Shown here: positions 37,535 to 48,542 of the stretch, piece after piece
How positions within the stretch are numbered: the stretch's first letter is position 1
Layout of the letters: each line of letters begins with the position of its first letter
Assembly (NCBI GenBank): GCA_028023455.1
Contig: JAQFVV010012396.1
Location: forward strand, 11,883,296-11,947,295
Origin: Epiperipatus broadwayi
Lineage: Eukaryota; Onychophora; Udeonychophora; Euonychophora; Peripatidae
DNA length: 64,000 bases
Direction: 5' to 3'
Translations under genes and position numbers: made by a program
Notes under the pieces: generated by a model
What the model was told of the DNA's origin: nothing
Seen by the model: the letters and a program-made list of their open reading frames with translations, nothing else
The model's database searches: none

Positions 37535-37654
37535 TATTTTTGAAGCTTCATAAGAGTTTGTTTTTAACTTACTCTATATATAACAATTGTAAATAGGAGC
37601 TTTATTAAAATTAGGTCATCTGACTTGATTTTTTATCAATTGAGATCTTATTGT

Positions 37655-38789
37655 ATGACATTTGTGAGACATCTCTTGGAACACCTGAAATGCACAAAAA
37701 TTATGTATATTGTTGAATGGCCAATCTTTATCAATAGTTCCTTAGATACAGGGTGCTGACTGCAATAACATGATTTTATTATGTAGATAATATATTACTT
37801 TGATTGTTGTTTGTTGTATCTGATGAGTGTCATCTTATTTCATTATTTTCTCTGAATAAAAAATTTTCTTTATCAAATTATTATAAATGCATTTAATAAA
37901 TTATGTAAATATTGTAATATCATTTCAAAATTAAATATTTTCTTTTTAAACTGAAAAATAGACTTCACTGAGTCTTTACTCTAATTTCATATTGTAATCA
38001 CTTCACCGATTTAAAATAATTTAAGCATATACTCCCAAGTTTTATTTATCCTAGGTTATAGCAAATGAATATATTAACCAATGTCCATGAGGCCATTAGT
38101 ACATAAAAATGTATAAAAATAAAATAAAACCACAATACCAAATTTAAACATTAGAATTTTAAATAAATTTTATTATAAGACAGGAGTGTAAATATTTAGA
38201 TATATATCAAATAAAAAGTAACTAAGAATTTATCTATCAAGCCAAAATATCTCCAAAAAAATCTTAATATTTTCACTGTTCATTAAATTTCGTATTTCCT
38301 TTATAAAGATCATTTATCAATTTCTTTTTTCTACTTCTGTTATATTTATATAAAAGAGTGAGTAAAAAAGAAATGTTACAATATTACTTAAAGTACAAGA
38401 AAGTTGGAATTTTAAAAGGCATGTTGAATTTTTTTAAAAAACAGAAATGCACTCCAGAAGAAAAGATAAGCAATAATTAATTATGAGGGTTTTTTTGTTT
38501 CAAAATTATAAAGAGAAAATATGTAAGACATGTTAGTTTAATTAAAGAAAAGAAAATGAGCGAAATAAATCTATAATTAACGAAATAAGAAGTTGAGGAA
38601 AAATAACTTGAATTAATAAGATAGGAAATGATTAGGCTGTCTGAATAAATTAAAATAAACTAATTGAATCTGTAAATGCAGAATTTAATTAGTGGGAAGA
38701 TAAGAAGAAATTCAGATATATAAAGAGTGGAAAAAAAGAAACAATAGAATTTCTCCATTTTTACAATTGTGCAGGACAAATTATGTTTC
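37655..38789. other. ACTR5 intron right of the retrozyme
   Basis: AT-rich, nothing recognised; purine-rich around 38340-38760. Confidence 0.5.
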
Positions 38790-39060
38790 CTCCATCATAG
38801 ACCAGTTAGCAGAAAAGATATATAGCAGAGAGTTGGCATTGTAAGACATTGTAAAGATACCAGGCCCAGGCATCAGTTATCTAAAGGTTAATGAGCTGGT
38901 TACATCTGTATACAGATCATTCTGATCTTATTATTATTTCATAAATATCTGACAAGATTCTACGAGGATTTACTACCAAATGGTAAAGTAAAAACTTATA
39001 TTGTTTGATTGTAATAAATTTATGGGACATGGCAAACAAAAGCTGTCTTCAGTTTAGGAT
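38790..39060 (+). pseudogene. Possible piggyBac transposase fragment
   Basis: Plus-strand frames around 38898-39000 read LHLYTDHSD and, in another frame, TRFYEDLLPNGKVKTYIV. These resemble the HH-x-Y-x-DN(F/Y)-x(6)-L-x-x-LL-x-x-G-x(3)-GTV region of piggyBac transposases, which includes a catalytic Asp. It is short and broken; a chance match is possible. Confidence 0.3.
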
Positions 39061-39229
39061 TGCTATATTTCATAAAATTTTTAACTTGCACAGTTTAGAG
39101 TTTTGAATCATTAGAGGACATATTATTTGTCATATCAATAAAGATTTAATTTTAGCATATTGGGTTTATAAATTTATTGAATACTATTTTAATCTATTTT
39201 GCTGTGATATTTTAATAGTCTGTTTTGCA

Positions 39230-40440
39230 AATACATAGCAACTTTTCTCTCTTAATTTCCATAATTCTTTACAATGTGTTTTTCATTATTTGCTATTCCA
39301 ATTTTTTTTTTTTTAATTGACTACTTGTCAATCTCTTTCAAATTCACATCTCTAGAGCTTTCAATATTTCCTTTCTCTTTTTTAATAGTTCACATTTTTG
39401 CTTTAAACTAAGTAATATCTTTCAGGCAAGTTTACATTTCTAATTTTAAAATATCACAAAATAATATTACAATTCACTCTTAATTTCTTTAATATTATTT
39501 CCATCATTGGTTAACGAACTTCCCACATACTTTGTGAAAGTATTAACATACTCAATAACTTTTTGTCCAACAACTACAATTCTTAAGCTATTATTTCCTC
39601 TTCATACTTTCATTATTTAATCATGACTGCATTTACTTTCAGCATAAATTTAATTACAATTTCTATTTATTCTACTTAGCAGTCCATTATGATCATATTA
39701 TCATCCAGAAATTTTATCATACGGCCAATAAATTTGATGTACTGAACATTCATTTAAGCAACTTGACTAGATAAATATTAAACAAAACAGAAAAAAAAAC
39801 TATCCCTGAATTACATTTCTTCCTATAACTATTTTTTTGAAAGATGTCCATTTAATCTTACAAATATTTTTTTAATTCTTATATTCATATAGAATATCCA
39901 ACAAAATAATCCAAAGATCAATGAAACATACTAATCTTTTTCCTTCTTTTTACATACTTTTTTTTCTACATCTCCAATTCCTCTAACTTTTCTAAATTCA
40001 AAGTGCTCTTTAAATAAAAACACATATAATTTAAAAATTATATCTATTCGAGACTTTCAAAAACTCTCTTAGCAGCATGTGAAATTAAAATGTGCAAAAG
40101 AACTTTTCCCTTATGGAATTATAATTATTGAATAAAAATAAATAAATAAATCTTGAATCACTGCCTTGAAAATAAATTAAATTTAAAATATCAATAACTT
40201 TTCTCAAATTCTTCTATCCTAATATCCTTTAAAAATTCAAGTGGAATTGCATCAATTTCCTAAGTTATTCTAAATCTCATTTCTACCACTTTTACTTCTA
40301 TCTTCAGTATTGTACATGCCAGACAATATTTTTGATTAGCATGCAAATCAATGTATATTTCTTCTTCTCTAGCCTACCATTTCTGTCCTCAATAATTACT
40401 TCATTTTTATACCCATTATTTTCCATTCAAATGGTTTTAT
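39230..40440 (-). mobile_element. Relic of a second LINE family (reverse transcriptase)
   Basis: Minus-strand, heavily broken frames. In order from the right: EIDAIPLEFLKDI (cf. the A-x-DGIPAE(L/F)LK block of LINE RTs), then KEHFEFRKVRGIGDV (cf. Q-x-GFR-x-GR-x-TRDA), then an FLDD segment (about 39690-39745; cf. the FADD motif C), then VVGQKVIEYVNTFTKYVGSS followed by LTNDGN (cf. YLGS-x-(I/V)-(T/S)-x-DG). These are standard successive RT landmarks, and they differ from the RTE copy that begins immediately to the right. The clade is not assigned. Confidence 0.6.
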
Positions 40441-40544
40441 TGTATTAAGCATCAAATCTAAATCATCTTTGAAATATAATTACCTAGCACTATTAGTTAC
40501 ATGTTTTATTTCACTACTGACTTTACTATACATGCCTTGACCTA

Positions 40545-42345
40545 CACCATCATCATTTTGGACAAAGAACTTTTTAAGTTTAATTCAGTTTCTCCATTCC
40601 ATAGCCTCTCTTCTCCATATAACATCAGCATTCATCCACCTCGCATATAATCTCTTTCCAGATCTTTTACAATAATCTTGGGATCCCACTTAAGATTTCA
40701 ACTATTCATCTATTATTGTATTTTCTAGCAATATGTCCAGCCCAGCTCTATTTCAGGCTCTTAATTCTCTCAATTTAGTCAATGTATGTTTATTCTCTCA
40801 CCCATGTATTTCATTTTCAATTCCTTTTTGTTACCCTCAATTTTTATCTCTCTATATTTCATTGAGTGGTCTCAAGACCCTGTATTGTTCTTCTATTAAG
40901 AGTCCAAGTTTCAGATCCATAAATAAAAATTAATGTATATTAAAAAGCTACTTTTTCAAACATTTAAGCATATTTCTTTTTAATATTAAGCTATTTCTAC
41001 CAAAAGCACTCCAACCAAATTTAATGCTATCATTAATTTCACCCATTATGTTTCCATCCATATTAATAATCCGATCAAGGAATTTATAATTATCATTTGT
41101 TTCTACTTCATAATTAGCAATCTCTGCTTTCTTCTTTTGAGTAAATCCATGGAACATTACCTTAGTCTTTTTATCATTTATCTTTAGTCTTTCTTTCTTA
41201 CTTTCATCTGATAACTCTTACATTTCCTGAAGCTCTGAAATATTTGCTAAACCAAGCACATCATCTGCAAAATTTAAATGACTTAAATAATCTCTGTTTA
41301 GTTATACTTCTTTACCTTTCCACTTTAATCCACAAAATACTTCTCGTAAAACTGCTGTAGAAAGTTTTGAAAATATGTAATCACCCAATCATATGCACTT
41401 TACAGCATTATTTTTCTTAATATCCACTTGAAATCTAATAGCTGCTAATTTATTTTGATAAAATATTTTTCATAATATGACAATATTCCAGTCTTTATCT
41501 TGATTATCCAAAACTTTAATCCCATGAAAATGCTTATAAAATCAAATATCTTTACATAATCTACAAATTCAAAGCATAATAACAATTTATATTTCTTAGG
41601 TTTTTTTTCTATAATTTCTTTTAATATAGGAATACTTCCACAGTTACTAAAACCTCTTTTAAATCCAGCTTTTTCTTTTAGTTTATTAGAATACAAAGTT
41701 TGCTGGTAAAGATTTGCTTGGTAAAGATTTTGTCTAGAACTGATAAATCTGTAATTTTTAATATCTTTTTTAACACCTTTCTTACATAACATTATTACAA
41801 TTGCATTCTTCCAATCATCTGATTCATCTTAATTATTTAGAGATTTAGTATATAACTTTGTCAACAATTTTTATATTTCAATCAATTTATCATTTCCTGG
41901 AGCTTTTTCTTTCTTCACATTTCCACATTTAAAATACTTGCAATTCATAAAATGTATTTTTCCTTGCCAATTCATAATTATATTTTCTTACTGTGCCATT
42001 TTATAAGATCTCTCCATATTCAATTATTCTCAATGAACTATTTTTTAAAATTTTCATACTCTTTATTTTTGTCTCAGTAAAAAATTTATTGAAAAATTGC
42101 TCCTTTTTTATACCAGCTACTTTTTTGCATTTCTTAATATGAGGATCACTTATCTTATTACTGGTTTCAGTCAAGTCTGAATTATCTTCAAAGTCTATTA
42201 TTATTTTATAACTATTTGCGAGTTTTAATTTAAATTCACTGAAGTGTTTCTGAAGGTTGGAAATATCAAGTGTTAATATTGTGATTTTTAATAGTGTTTG
42301 TCTTTGTAGTTTTATATTAACACATATCTTGCATTTCAATTAAAT
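40545..42345 (-). mobile_element. Old RTE copy, 5'-truncated
   Basis: The 3' end (catcatcattttgg) lies at the left. Going left to right on the minus strand backwards are pieces matching the C-terminal block (SKPW..RTIQ, about 40870), the FGWSAFGRNSLILK segment (about 40948-41100), FADD-like (around 41265) and RT motif A-like (FEFVDYVKIFD, about 41550), then the linker region to 42340. Several frameshifts and stops. It keeps TGG where the 18-21 kb copy has a stop. Confidence 0.82.
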
Positions 42346-42877
42346 AAATTCATACTTCTTTTATCATTATAACAATGCTTATTTTATTTATACTTAATCA
42401 ATCTTAGTTTTGACTGACCAGCAGTCTTCTTCTTTAATTTTTAAAAACATGTACCTCTCTAATAACTTAAATATTTTGTGTTTGAATGTAATAAATATAT
42501 AAAAATAGTTTATCATATAAACATATATGAAACCAATATATTACAGTCGTTATAAATTAATTTCTTTTTACATCCAATTAAAAATGTATATTGAATATAT
42601 ACCTATAGCATATATACTACATGTTGGATCTCAAAGCTGTTCATATTTAATTTTAAATTTTATAGTATTCCAAAATATCAAGAAATATTATTAATCAATT
42701 AATTTCTTAAGTCATTTTACATCTTATTTAAATACTTATATTTATACAAGTAAATTTTGTCTGTGTTCATTTTTTACTTTCTATTTATTCTTCACTACAT
42801 ATGCCTACACACACTATCAAAGTTACACATTTACTCTATTATATACAATGAAATACAGTCTGTTTCAATATATATAC

Positions 42878-42973
42878 CTTTGAAATTCTGGATCATGCTC
42901 AATTAGTAACTGATCCACATCTTGCAAATGCTCTAGTTCTTCTTCATGAATCAGTATCCCCACCTTCCTTGTC
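42878..42973 (-). pseudogene. Frameshifted second copy of the ACTR5 acidic exon
   Basis: 96 nt, nearly identical to exon 44774-44868 and with the same acceptor and donor sequences. An extra T (complement of an extra a near 42946) turns TCAGAAGAA into TCATGAAGAA, creating an in-frame TGA. A later codon also changes from CAA to TAG in the shifted context. It lies inside a direct repeat that also carries about 0.4 kb of intron on each side. It is either a decayed exon duplicate or an unpolished second haplotype or assembly copy. Scattered single-base indels through the whole repeat make the assembly explanation real. Confidence 0.8.
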
Positions 42974-43175
42974 CTAAAATTTAAAAAGACAAATAAATCA
43001 ATAAAAGGAGGGTGTTTAGCATTTTACTTATTATTAACTATTTTATTACAATATATCTAAATATAGCTATTAATTTACAAAAGATTTATTTCTCTAATAA
43101 CTGTTTATTTAGATAAATAAAATTATTTATCTATATTCACACTTAAAAATCATTTTTGATTGCATACTCAAACAT

Positions 43176-43190
43176 CCCCCCCCCCCCCCC
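43176..43190. repeat. Poly-C tracts
   Basis: C15 here. Others are C11 at 7556-7566, C13 at 22556-22568 and C11 plus A19 at 45073-45102. Exact lengths are unreliable in any assembly. Confidence 0.9.
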
Positions 43191-43619
43191 ATAAAAAAAT
43201 AAAAAACCTTTATAACCCTTTAAAATTAATGCAGCTTAGTTCAAAATATTCAGACAATCAGTTGGCAATGGATTGATGAAACCAGAAATGTGTATAAATA
43301 TCCTATATTACATGAAATTCCAGTTGTGTAGCATGAACTTGTATATAAATATATTTATTATTTTGCATAAAAAATATGAAGAAAGGCTGAGTTCAAATAC
43401 ATGGCACTGTAACAATAACTGGATAGATTGGAAGAAGCCAGAAAATTTATACAATATCCTATATTACTTGCACTAAAATTGACACAAATCAATTGAGGGT
43501 CATAACTTTAGCACTGATGCAATAATTCGTCCATAAATTCAAACTTGGTCTGCATGATACACTATTCATATTTATAATCATGCCAAAAAATGCATTAGCT
43601 CACGCAGTGACAGATACCC

Positions 43620-43985
43620 AGTCCCCAACTTTTTTCCATTCTACAGCATATTTATTTGAAAATATTATAATTTATTATTCTATAGCATATTTATTTATTT
43701 CAGTACATCGAAAATATTATAATTTATTATTATATAACATATTTATTTGTTTCAGTAAATAGAAAATATTATAATTTATAAAATATATATATATATAAAA
43801 GTAATTACATACTACTTGAATGTTATCAAAAAACGTTTATTTGTTTCAGTACATCAAAAATATTATAATTTATTATTATATAACATATTTATTTGTTTTA
43901 GTAAATATAAAATATTATAATTTATAAAAAAAAATATATAAAAAAAAGTAATTACATACCCTTGAACGTTATCCAAAAACGTAAT
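43620..43985. repeat. Tandem and nested A/T-rich repeats
   Basis: The words tagcatatttattt, gtttcagtacat and aaaatattataatttatta recur every 60-65 bp, and a block of about 170 bp including attacata...gaacgttatc(c)aaaaacg occurs twice. Confidence 0.7.
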
Positions 43986-44214
43986 TTGAGAAGAGAGCCC
44001 AGAATCACGGACAACTTCAATGGAAAATCACAATAAAATCTTCAGTAATTGATCCAACAATTGTGGAATAACTTTTTTACGATAAATAAAATGAGAAAAA
44101 TCAAAAAAAAAAAAAAATTTTAGGTACACTTTGTAAAAATATTCATAAAAAATCTAAAAATTGTCATACAAAAAAAATTCTTAGAGTTTCAGGTAGATAT
44201 TAAAATGGCGCAAA

Positions 44215-44326
44215 AAATGACGTATTGCGCGTATGTGTGACGTTTACCGTTTACGCGTAAACTCAGCTCAAAATAGAAATTTCTAGACAAGTCGTACAAA
44301 AGTCGTTCTGGTTGTCAAAGGGTTAA
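44215..44326 (-). mobile_element. piggyBac-type terminal segment next to TTAA
   Basis: Reading the minus strand, TTAA is followed by CCCTTTGACAACCAG and a GC-richer stretch with internal repeats around acgcgtaaa. TTAA plus CCCTTTG is the usual start of piggyBac and its MITEs. The TTAA here (44323-44326) is the first word of duplicated block 2; in duplicated block 1 the same TTAATCAATC (from 42394) has no such element beside it, which looks like an empty site. The opposite end was not found. Confidence 0.45.
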
Positions 44327-45160
44327 TCAATCTTAGTTTTGACTGACCAGCAGTCTTCTTCACAGCTAAAATGTGTGTGTGTATATATGAATATATGAAA
44401 ATAGTTTATCATATAAACAATACAAACCAAATATTACAGTCGATTATAAATTGAATTTCTTTTTACATCCCATTAAATATGTATATTGAATATATACCTC
44501 GGCATATATACTACATGTGTATCTCAAAGCTTTTTCATATTTAATTTTAAATAATTTATAGTATTCCAAAATATCAAGAAATATTATTAATCAATTAATT
44601 TTTTAAGTCATTTTACATCTTATTTTAAATACTTATATTTATACAAGTAAATTTTGTCTGTGTTCATTTTTTACTTTCTTTTATTCTTTACTACATATGC
44701 CCACACACACTATCAAAGTTACACATTCACTGTATTATATACAATGAAATACAGTCTGTTTCAATATATATACCTTTGAAATTCTGGATCATGCTCAATT
44801 AGTAACTGCTCCACATCTTGCAAATGCTCTTGTTCTTCTTCTGAATCAGTATCCCCACCTTCCTTGTCCTAATATTTAAAAAGACAAAGAAAGCAATAAA
44901 ATGTGAGGGTGTTTAGCATTTTACTTTTTTTTTTTCTATTTTATTACAATATATCTAAATATAGCTATTAATTTTACAAAAGATTTATTTCTCTAATAAC
45001 TGTTTATTTAGATAAAAAAATTATTTATTTATATTCACACTTAAAAATATTTTTGATTGCATATTCAAACATCCCCCCCCCCCAAAAAAAAAAAAAAAAA
45101 AACCTTTATAACCCTTTAAAATTAATCACTTTTTCAAAATATTCAGACAATCAGTTGGCA
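44323..45160. repeat. Direct duplication, copy 2 (with the intact ACTR5 exon)
   Basis: Starts at the TTAA next to the piggyBac-like end and runs to cagttggca. It contains exon 44774-44868. Confidence 0.88.
44774..44868 (-). CDS. ACTR5: ACTR5 exon, intact copy of a duplicated exon (acidic EEE segment)
   Basis: 95 nt. The acceptor is ...aaatattag and the donor is gtatat. It encodes 31 residues plus two bases, from DKEGGDTDSEEEQEH to IEHDPEFQ, then AG. With the first G of the next exon this gives Arg. An acidic stretch followed by a leucine-rich helix ending in HDPEF fits the ARP5 insert just before the second actin-fold half. It is the upstream, intact member of a direct duplication. The other copy, 42878-42973, has one extra base and a broken frame. 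Using this copy alone keeps the whole gene open; using both copies, or only the other, shifts the frame. Confidence 0.88.
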
Positions 45161-46590
45161 GCAATGTTTTTATAAAAACATCTAATTCCGGTGTTCTTTG
45201 TTGAAGTTACACTGAGAAATTCTACAGTTAGATAAAATGAAAATATTAATTTTTGTTTTATTAATTATTACTAATAAAATAAAAACAAAATTTTACACTA
45301 CTGATAAATATGAAATAACTTCATCTGAAAAATAAAATTTCAGATTAGAATGCAAGTGGCGTCTTGCTTTGAATTCTATGAATTTTTAATAAAATGTATT
45401 CTTGGTAATAATCGTTTTAAAAAAAAAAATTGAATTTATTCCCGGTAATTGATTCAATAATTGATTACCTAACTGTTATCATCAATATATGAGGACAACA
45501 TTTATAAATTGACATCTAATGAGGATTGTATGAAAAATTTGTGAACTTGTACGGCTATAATTATTTCTAGTACATTATCAATTAATTACATACAATATCT
45601 CAGCAGCATAAGAATTTTATGTACAATTGTCTCTGCTCTCTATAGTTTGTATTTATTGTCACATTGATGGTTTAGATAGCATAAATATTTGTGATTAATT
45701 CACACTTTAAAAAAAAAAGATAACATTTCCCATCTCTGAATATGAATTATCAATCTGTCATGAATATCAGATATTTAAAACAACTAGCTCACTGTTGGGA
45801 GTATCAAGTATTCAAAGCATTTAGACCACCCAATGAACATTGTTGTATCTAAAATATGTCTATAATGAAGAATAAATAATCTGACTTTTTAGAGTTGATG
45901 ATATTATAAGTTTATATCTGAGAAGTGTGCTAAAAATCTATAGATATGATTACACCCATTTATTGATTTATATACATTGGGTTCCAATTTTTATTGTGGA
46001 TACCGAATTTCACAGATAGTAGCAATCTCAAATACAAGAAAAGTTATTAACAAACACACTTATAAAGCAGATTTTTTTTCAATAAATATATATAGTATGT
46101 ATACATATCTGTAATATAATTTTACTAAAAAAAAACATATTAACAAACTAAAAATAATTTTTAAAAAATTACTATAATTAGCAATTTGATACTAAAATCA
46201 ATACTGTTTCTTTTTTTTTAAAAAAAATGGAAAAACAGCTAAAAATACAAATCCTTATTCCTTTCCTTTTTAAAGACAAATTATAAAATTATTTTTGTGA
46301 TGAAATTCAAAAGATAGGTGATGGTTTTAATTAGAATAGATAAAAAATAATAGATTGTTTGCTTAGAAATCTCAAATTCTAATTAATCCTAAAGAATTTA
46401 AGAATACATTCTAATGGTCAAATATTGACGTAACACCAACTACTACTGTTCTAATTGACCTATATGAAAATAATAATTTTATTAAATTTTACTCAGAGTT
46501 AACTCGAATGTTAAAGTAATTTAATATAAATATTCTTTACATTAAAATTGCAACTCTTTTTGAGGTACTTTGGTATTATTCGTGCTGTAA
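45161..46590. other. ACTR5 intron, nothing recognised
   Basis: AT-rich. 46755-47219 holds two diverged direct copies of a tcaaa(c/t)ttcaaatct...tattcatta(t/c)g block (about 46775 and 46967). Confidence 0.5.
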
Positions 46591-46754
46591 CGTATTACTA
46601 CAGTGACATATTATTCTAAGTTTGTGATATGTTTAAAATAAAGCCTTCAAGGGATGGTAGACAAAATTAATTGGTAAGATTTGTCCGCAGATCTCATGAA
46701 GCTGTTATTTTAAACATATTGCAAACTTAGAATAATACATCACCGGAATAATAC
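46591..46754. repeat. 164-bp hairpin element
   Basis: gtattactacagtgacatat ... tattctaagtttgtgatatg on the left pairs with catattgcaaacttagaata ... ggaataatac on the right; spacer 46642-46704. Confidence 0.75.
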
Positions 46755-47219
46755 ATCAAACCAGGTGTAATATCAAACTTCAAATCTTAAAAAAAAATGG
46801 AGACATATATTCATTATGGAAAAAGAAAAAACACATTACGATACTAAATAAAAACAGGTAGTTGTGACGTGTCATTTTTATGGCACTTCATGCCGTCAAA
46901 GCCATCCTTCCCACCCGGCATAATATGGCTCTTTGTGCCATCATTAACACCCAGCACGTAAATGTCAAATTTCAAATCTAAAAAAAAAGCATCTTATTTC
47001 CAATGATGGAGAGGTATATTCATTACGAAAAAAAAATATGAAAAAGAATCCCAAAATGTTTTTTAACTGGTGAACTGTAACATTAAGTTTTAACTTTACA
47101 TTGTTTTTTTTTTTTAAACTTAAAAAGAATGGCAAAATATAACTTTTAATTTTTTTAAATTTCTAACTATAAAATCTGTCCATTGACTCATTGTAAATCA
47201 AAAGATTTCGCGAGTATTA

Positions 47220-47446
47220 ATGTGTAATAAGAAATGTGGACTTAATCAGTGAAGTATTGAATAGCTTCACACTCACAGATCTAACCGCTTCAGCTTCACC
47301 TATTTAAATAGAAAGTAGGTTGAAGTAAAGAAGGGTTCCCCTCTTTTCTTTCATAACATAAGCTTGTGGTTAAACACCTGTAGAGGTCCCTACTATCACA
47401 TTTTATACGCATATTCTCGAGGTTATAGCCTCAGTAAAATATTACT
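47220..47446 (+). repeat. Dispersed 226-bp repeat, copy 2
   Basis: Same as 32055-32279 apart from scattered substitutions and one-base indels; both copies keep the same two ends. Confidence 0.75.
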
Positions 47447-47989
47447 TAAAATATATATATAAATAGAGTTTTAGCAAAAAAAAAAAAACACAAATATAAA
47501 AAGTTTTAGCTATAAATGTATTTTTAAATATAAAACCATATTACTTATAAATGATGTGAGAAATGTATTATATGGTGGAGGAAAAAAAATTACTGTGGCA
47601 GACTAAACACAGATCGGCACATTTTACAACTTAGTGATGTGAATATATGTAAAAAGTTGGTAATGCTCATATATTTGACATGGATTAATCATACCAGGAT
47701 TCTTGAATGACATGACATCATAAATGGAATCTTTGAATAATTATTACAGGACTCGAACATCACAGGAGTAATACATTCTAGCAGGAATAATACCAAAATA
47801 TCCTTTTTGAATTCCTATATAAAGTAATTTTGTAAAATATGTACTAATCTTATAAATAAATTTAAAAAACTAAATGATTTATTGCTGAGAAGTTCATAAG
47901 ACATTAAACAGTGGAAATGAATGAAAAGATTCATGATCCATGGAAATTGAGCTCCAGAAACTGCCATTCTACCATTGTATATATATATT

Positions 47990-48424
47990 TAAACTTACTC
48001 CAAATTCACAACTAACCCAGACTAGCCAAAGAAAAGAAACTCTAAAATACAACCAATGGTTTCACTGCTACAAGCAGACCTCTCAAGCAACAAATTTACC
48101 ATTACCCACAATTCCATTTACATCACACACATCCTTAATATTAAAAGAAATTTTATATAAATTAATTGCTTCAGAATCATAAATTTTTAATAAAAAAAAA
48201 AAAATTATTAAAAATTTATGATTCTGAAGCAATTAACTTATTTAAAAGTTCCTTTAATAATAAGTATGTGGGATGTAAGTTGAATTGTGGTAATGTTTAG
48301 TATAAATTTGTTATCTTTTACATTTAAGAAATCTGCTTGTAGCAGTGAAACTATTGGTTGTGTTTTACAGTTTACTTTCTTTGGCTAGTCTAGATTAGTT
48401 GTGAATTTGGGATAAATTTGATTG
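47990..48424. repeat. 435-bp palindrome
   Basis: Arms centred at about 48201 pair over nearly their full length: cacaactaacccagactagc with gctagtctagattagttgtg, ctgctacaagcaga with tctgcttgtagcag, and aatttatgattctgaagcaa at the centre. The 80-codon open stretch at 47940-48182 lies on the left arm and is not a gene. Confidence 0.8.
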
Positions 48425-48542
48425 TTTTATTGACTAGTTTAGCTGTAGACTTTTATTGTATATATATTATAAACAAACATTATATAATAAAAAATGTTTC
48501 CCTGAAGGCTTGTGATGATGATGTTTTAGTTGTATTTATATA

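Larger units (their letters stand above)
36113..37639 (-). mobile_element. Hammerhead-ribozyme retrozyme: tandem array with target-site duplication and terminal inversion
   Basis: Three full units of 368, 369 and 370 bp (starting near 36111, 36479 and 36848) and most of a fourth (from 37218) lie head to tail and are almost identical. Near 37425 the array flips into a 215-bp inverted partial unit that runs to 37639. A 15-bp direct repeat, TTGAGATCTTATTGT, flanks the block at 36098-36112 and 37640-37654, so the multimer was inserted as one piece. Each unit carries a hammerhead motif. No ORF longer than about 60 codons and no protein function is seen. Tandem units of a few hundred bp, hammerheads with tiny stem III and target duplications are the published hallmarks of animal retrozymes, non-autonomous elements moving through circular RNA. 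The inverted right end fits twin priming at the RNA 5' side. Confidence 0.82.
42394..43268. repeat. Direct duplication, copy 1 (with the broken ACTR5 exon)
   Basis: ttaatcaatcttagttttg ... cagacaatcagttggca, matching 44323-45160. Differences include many one-base indels and a replaced segment at about 42436-42500. Confidence 0.88.
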
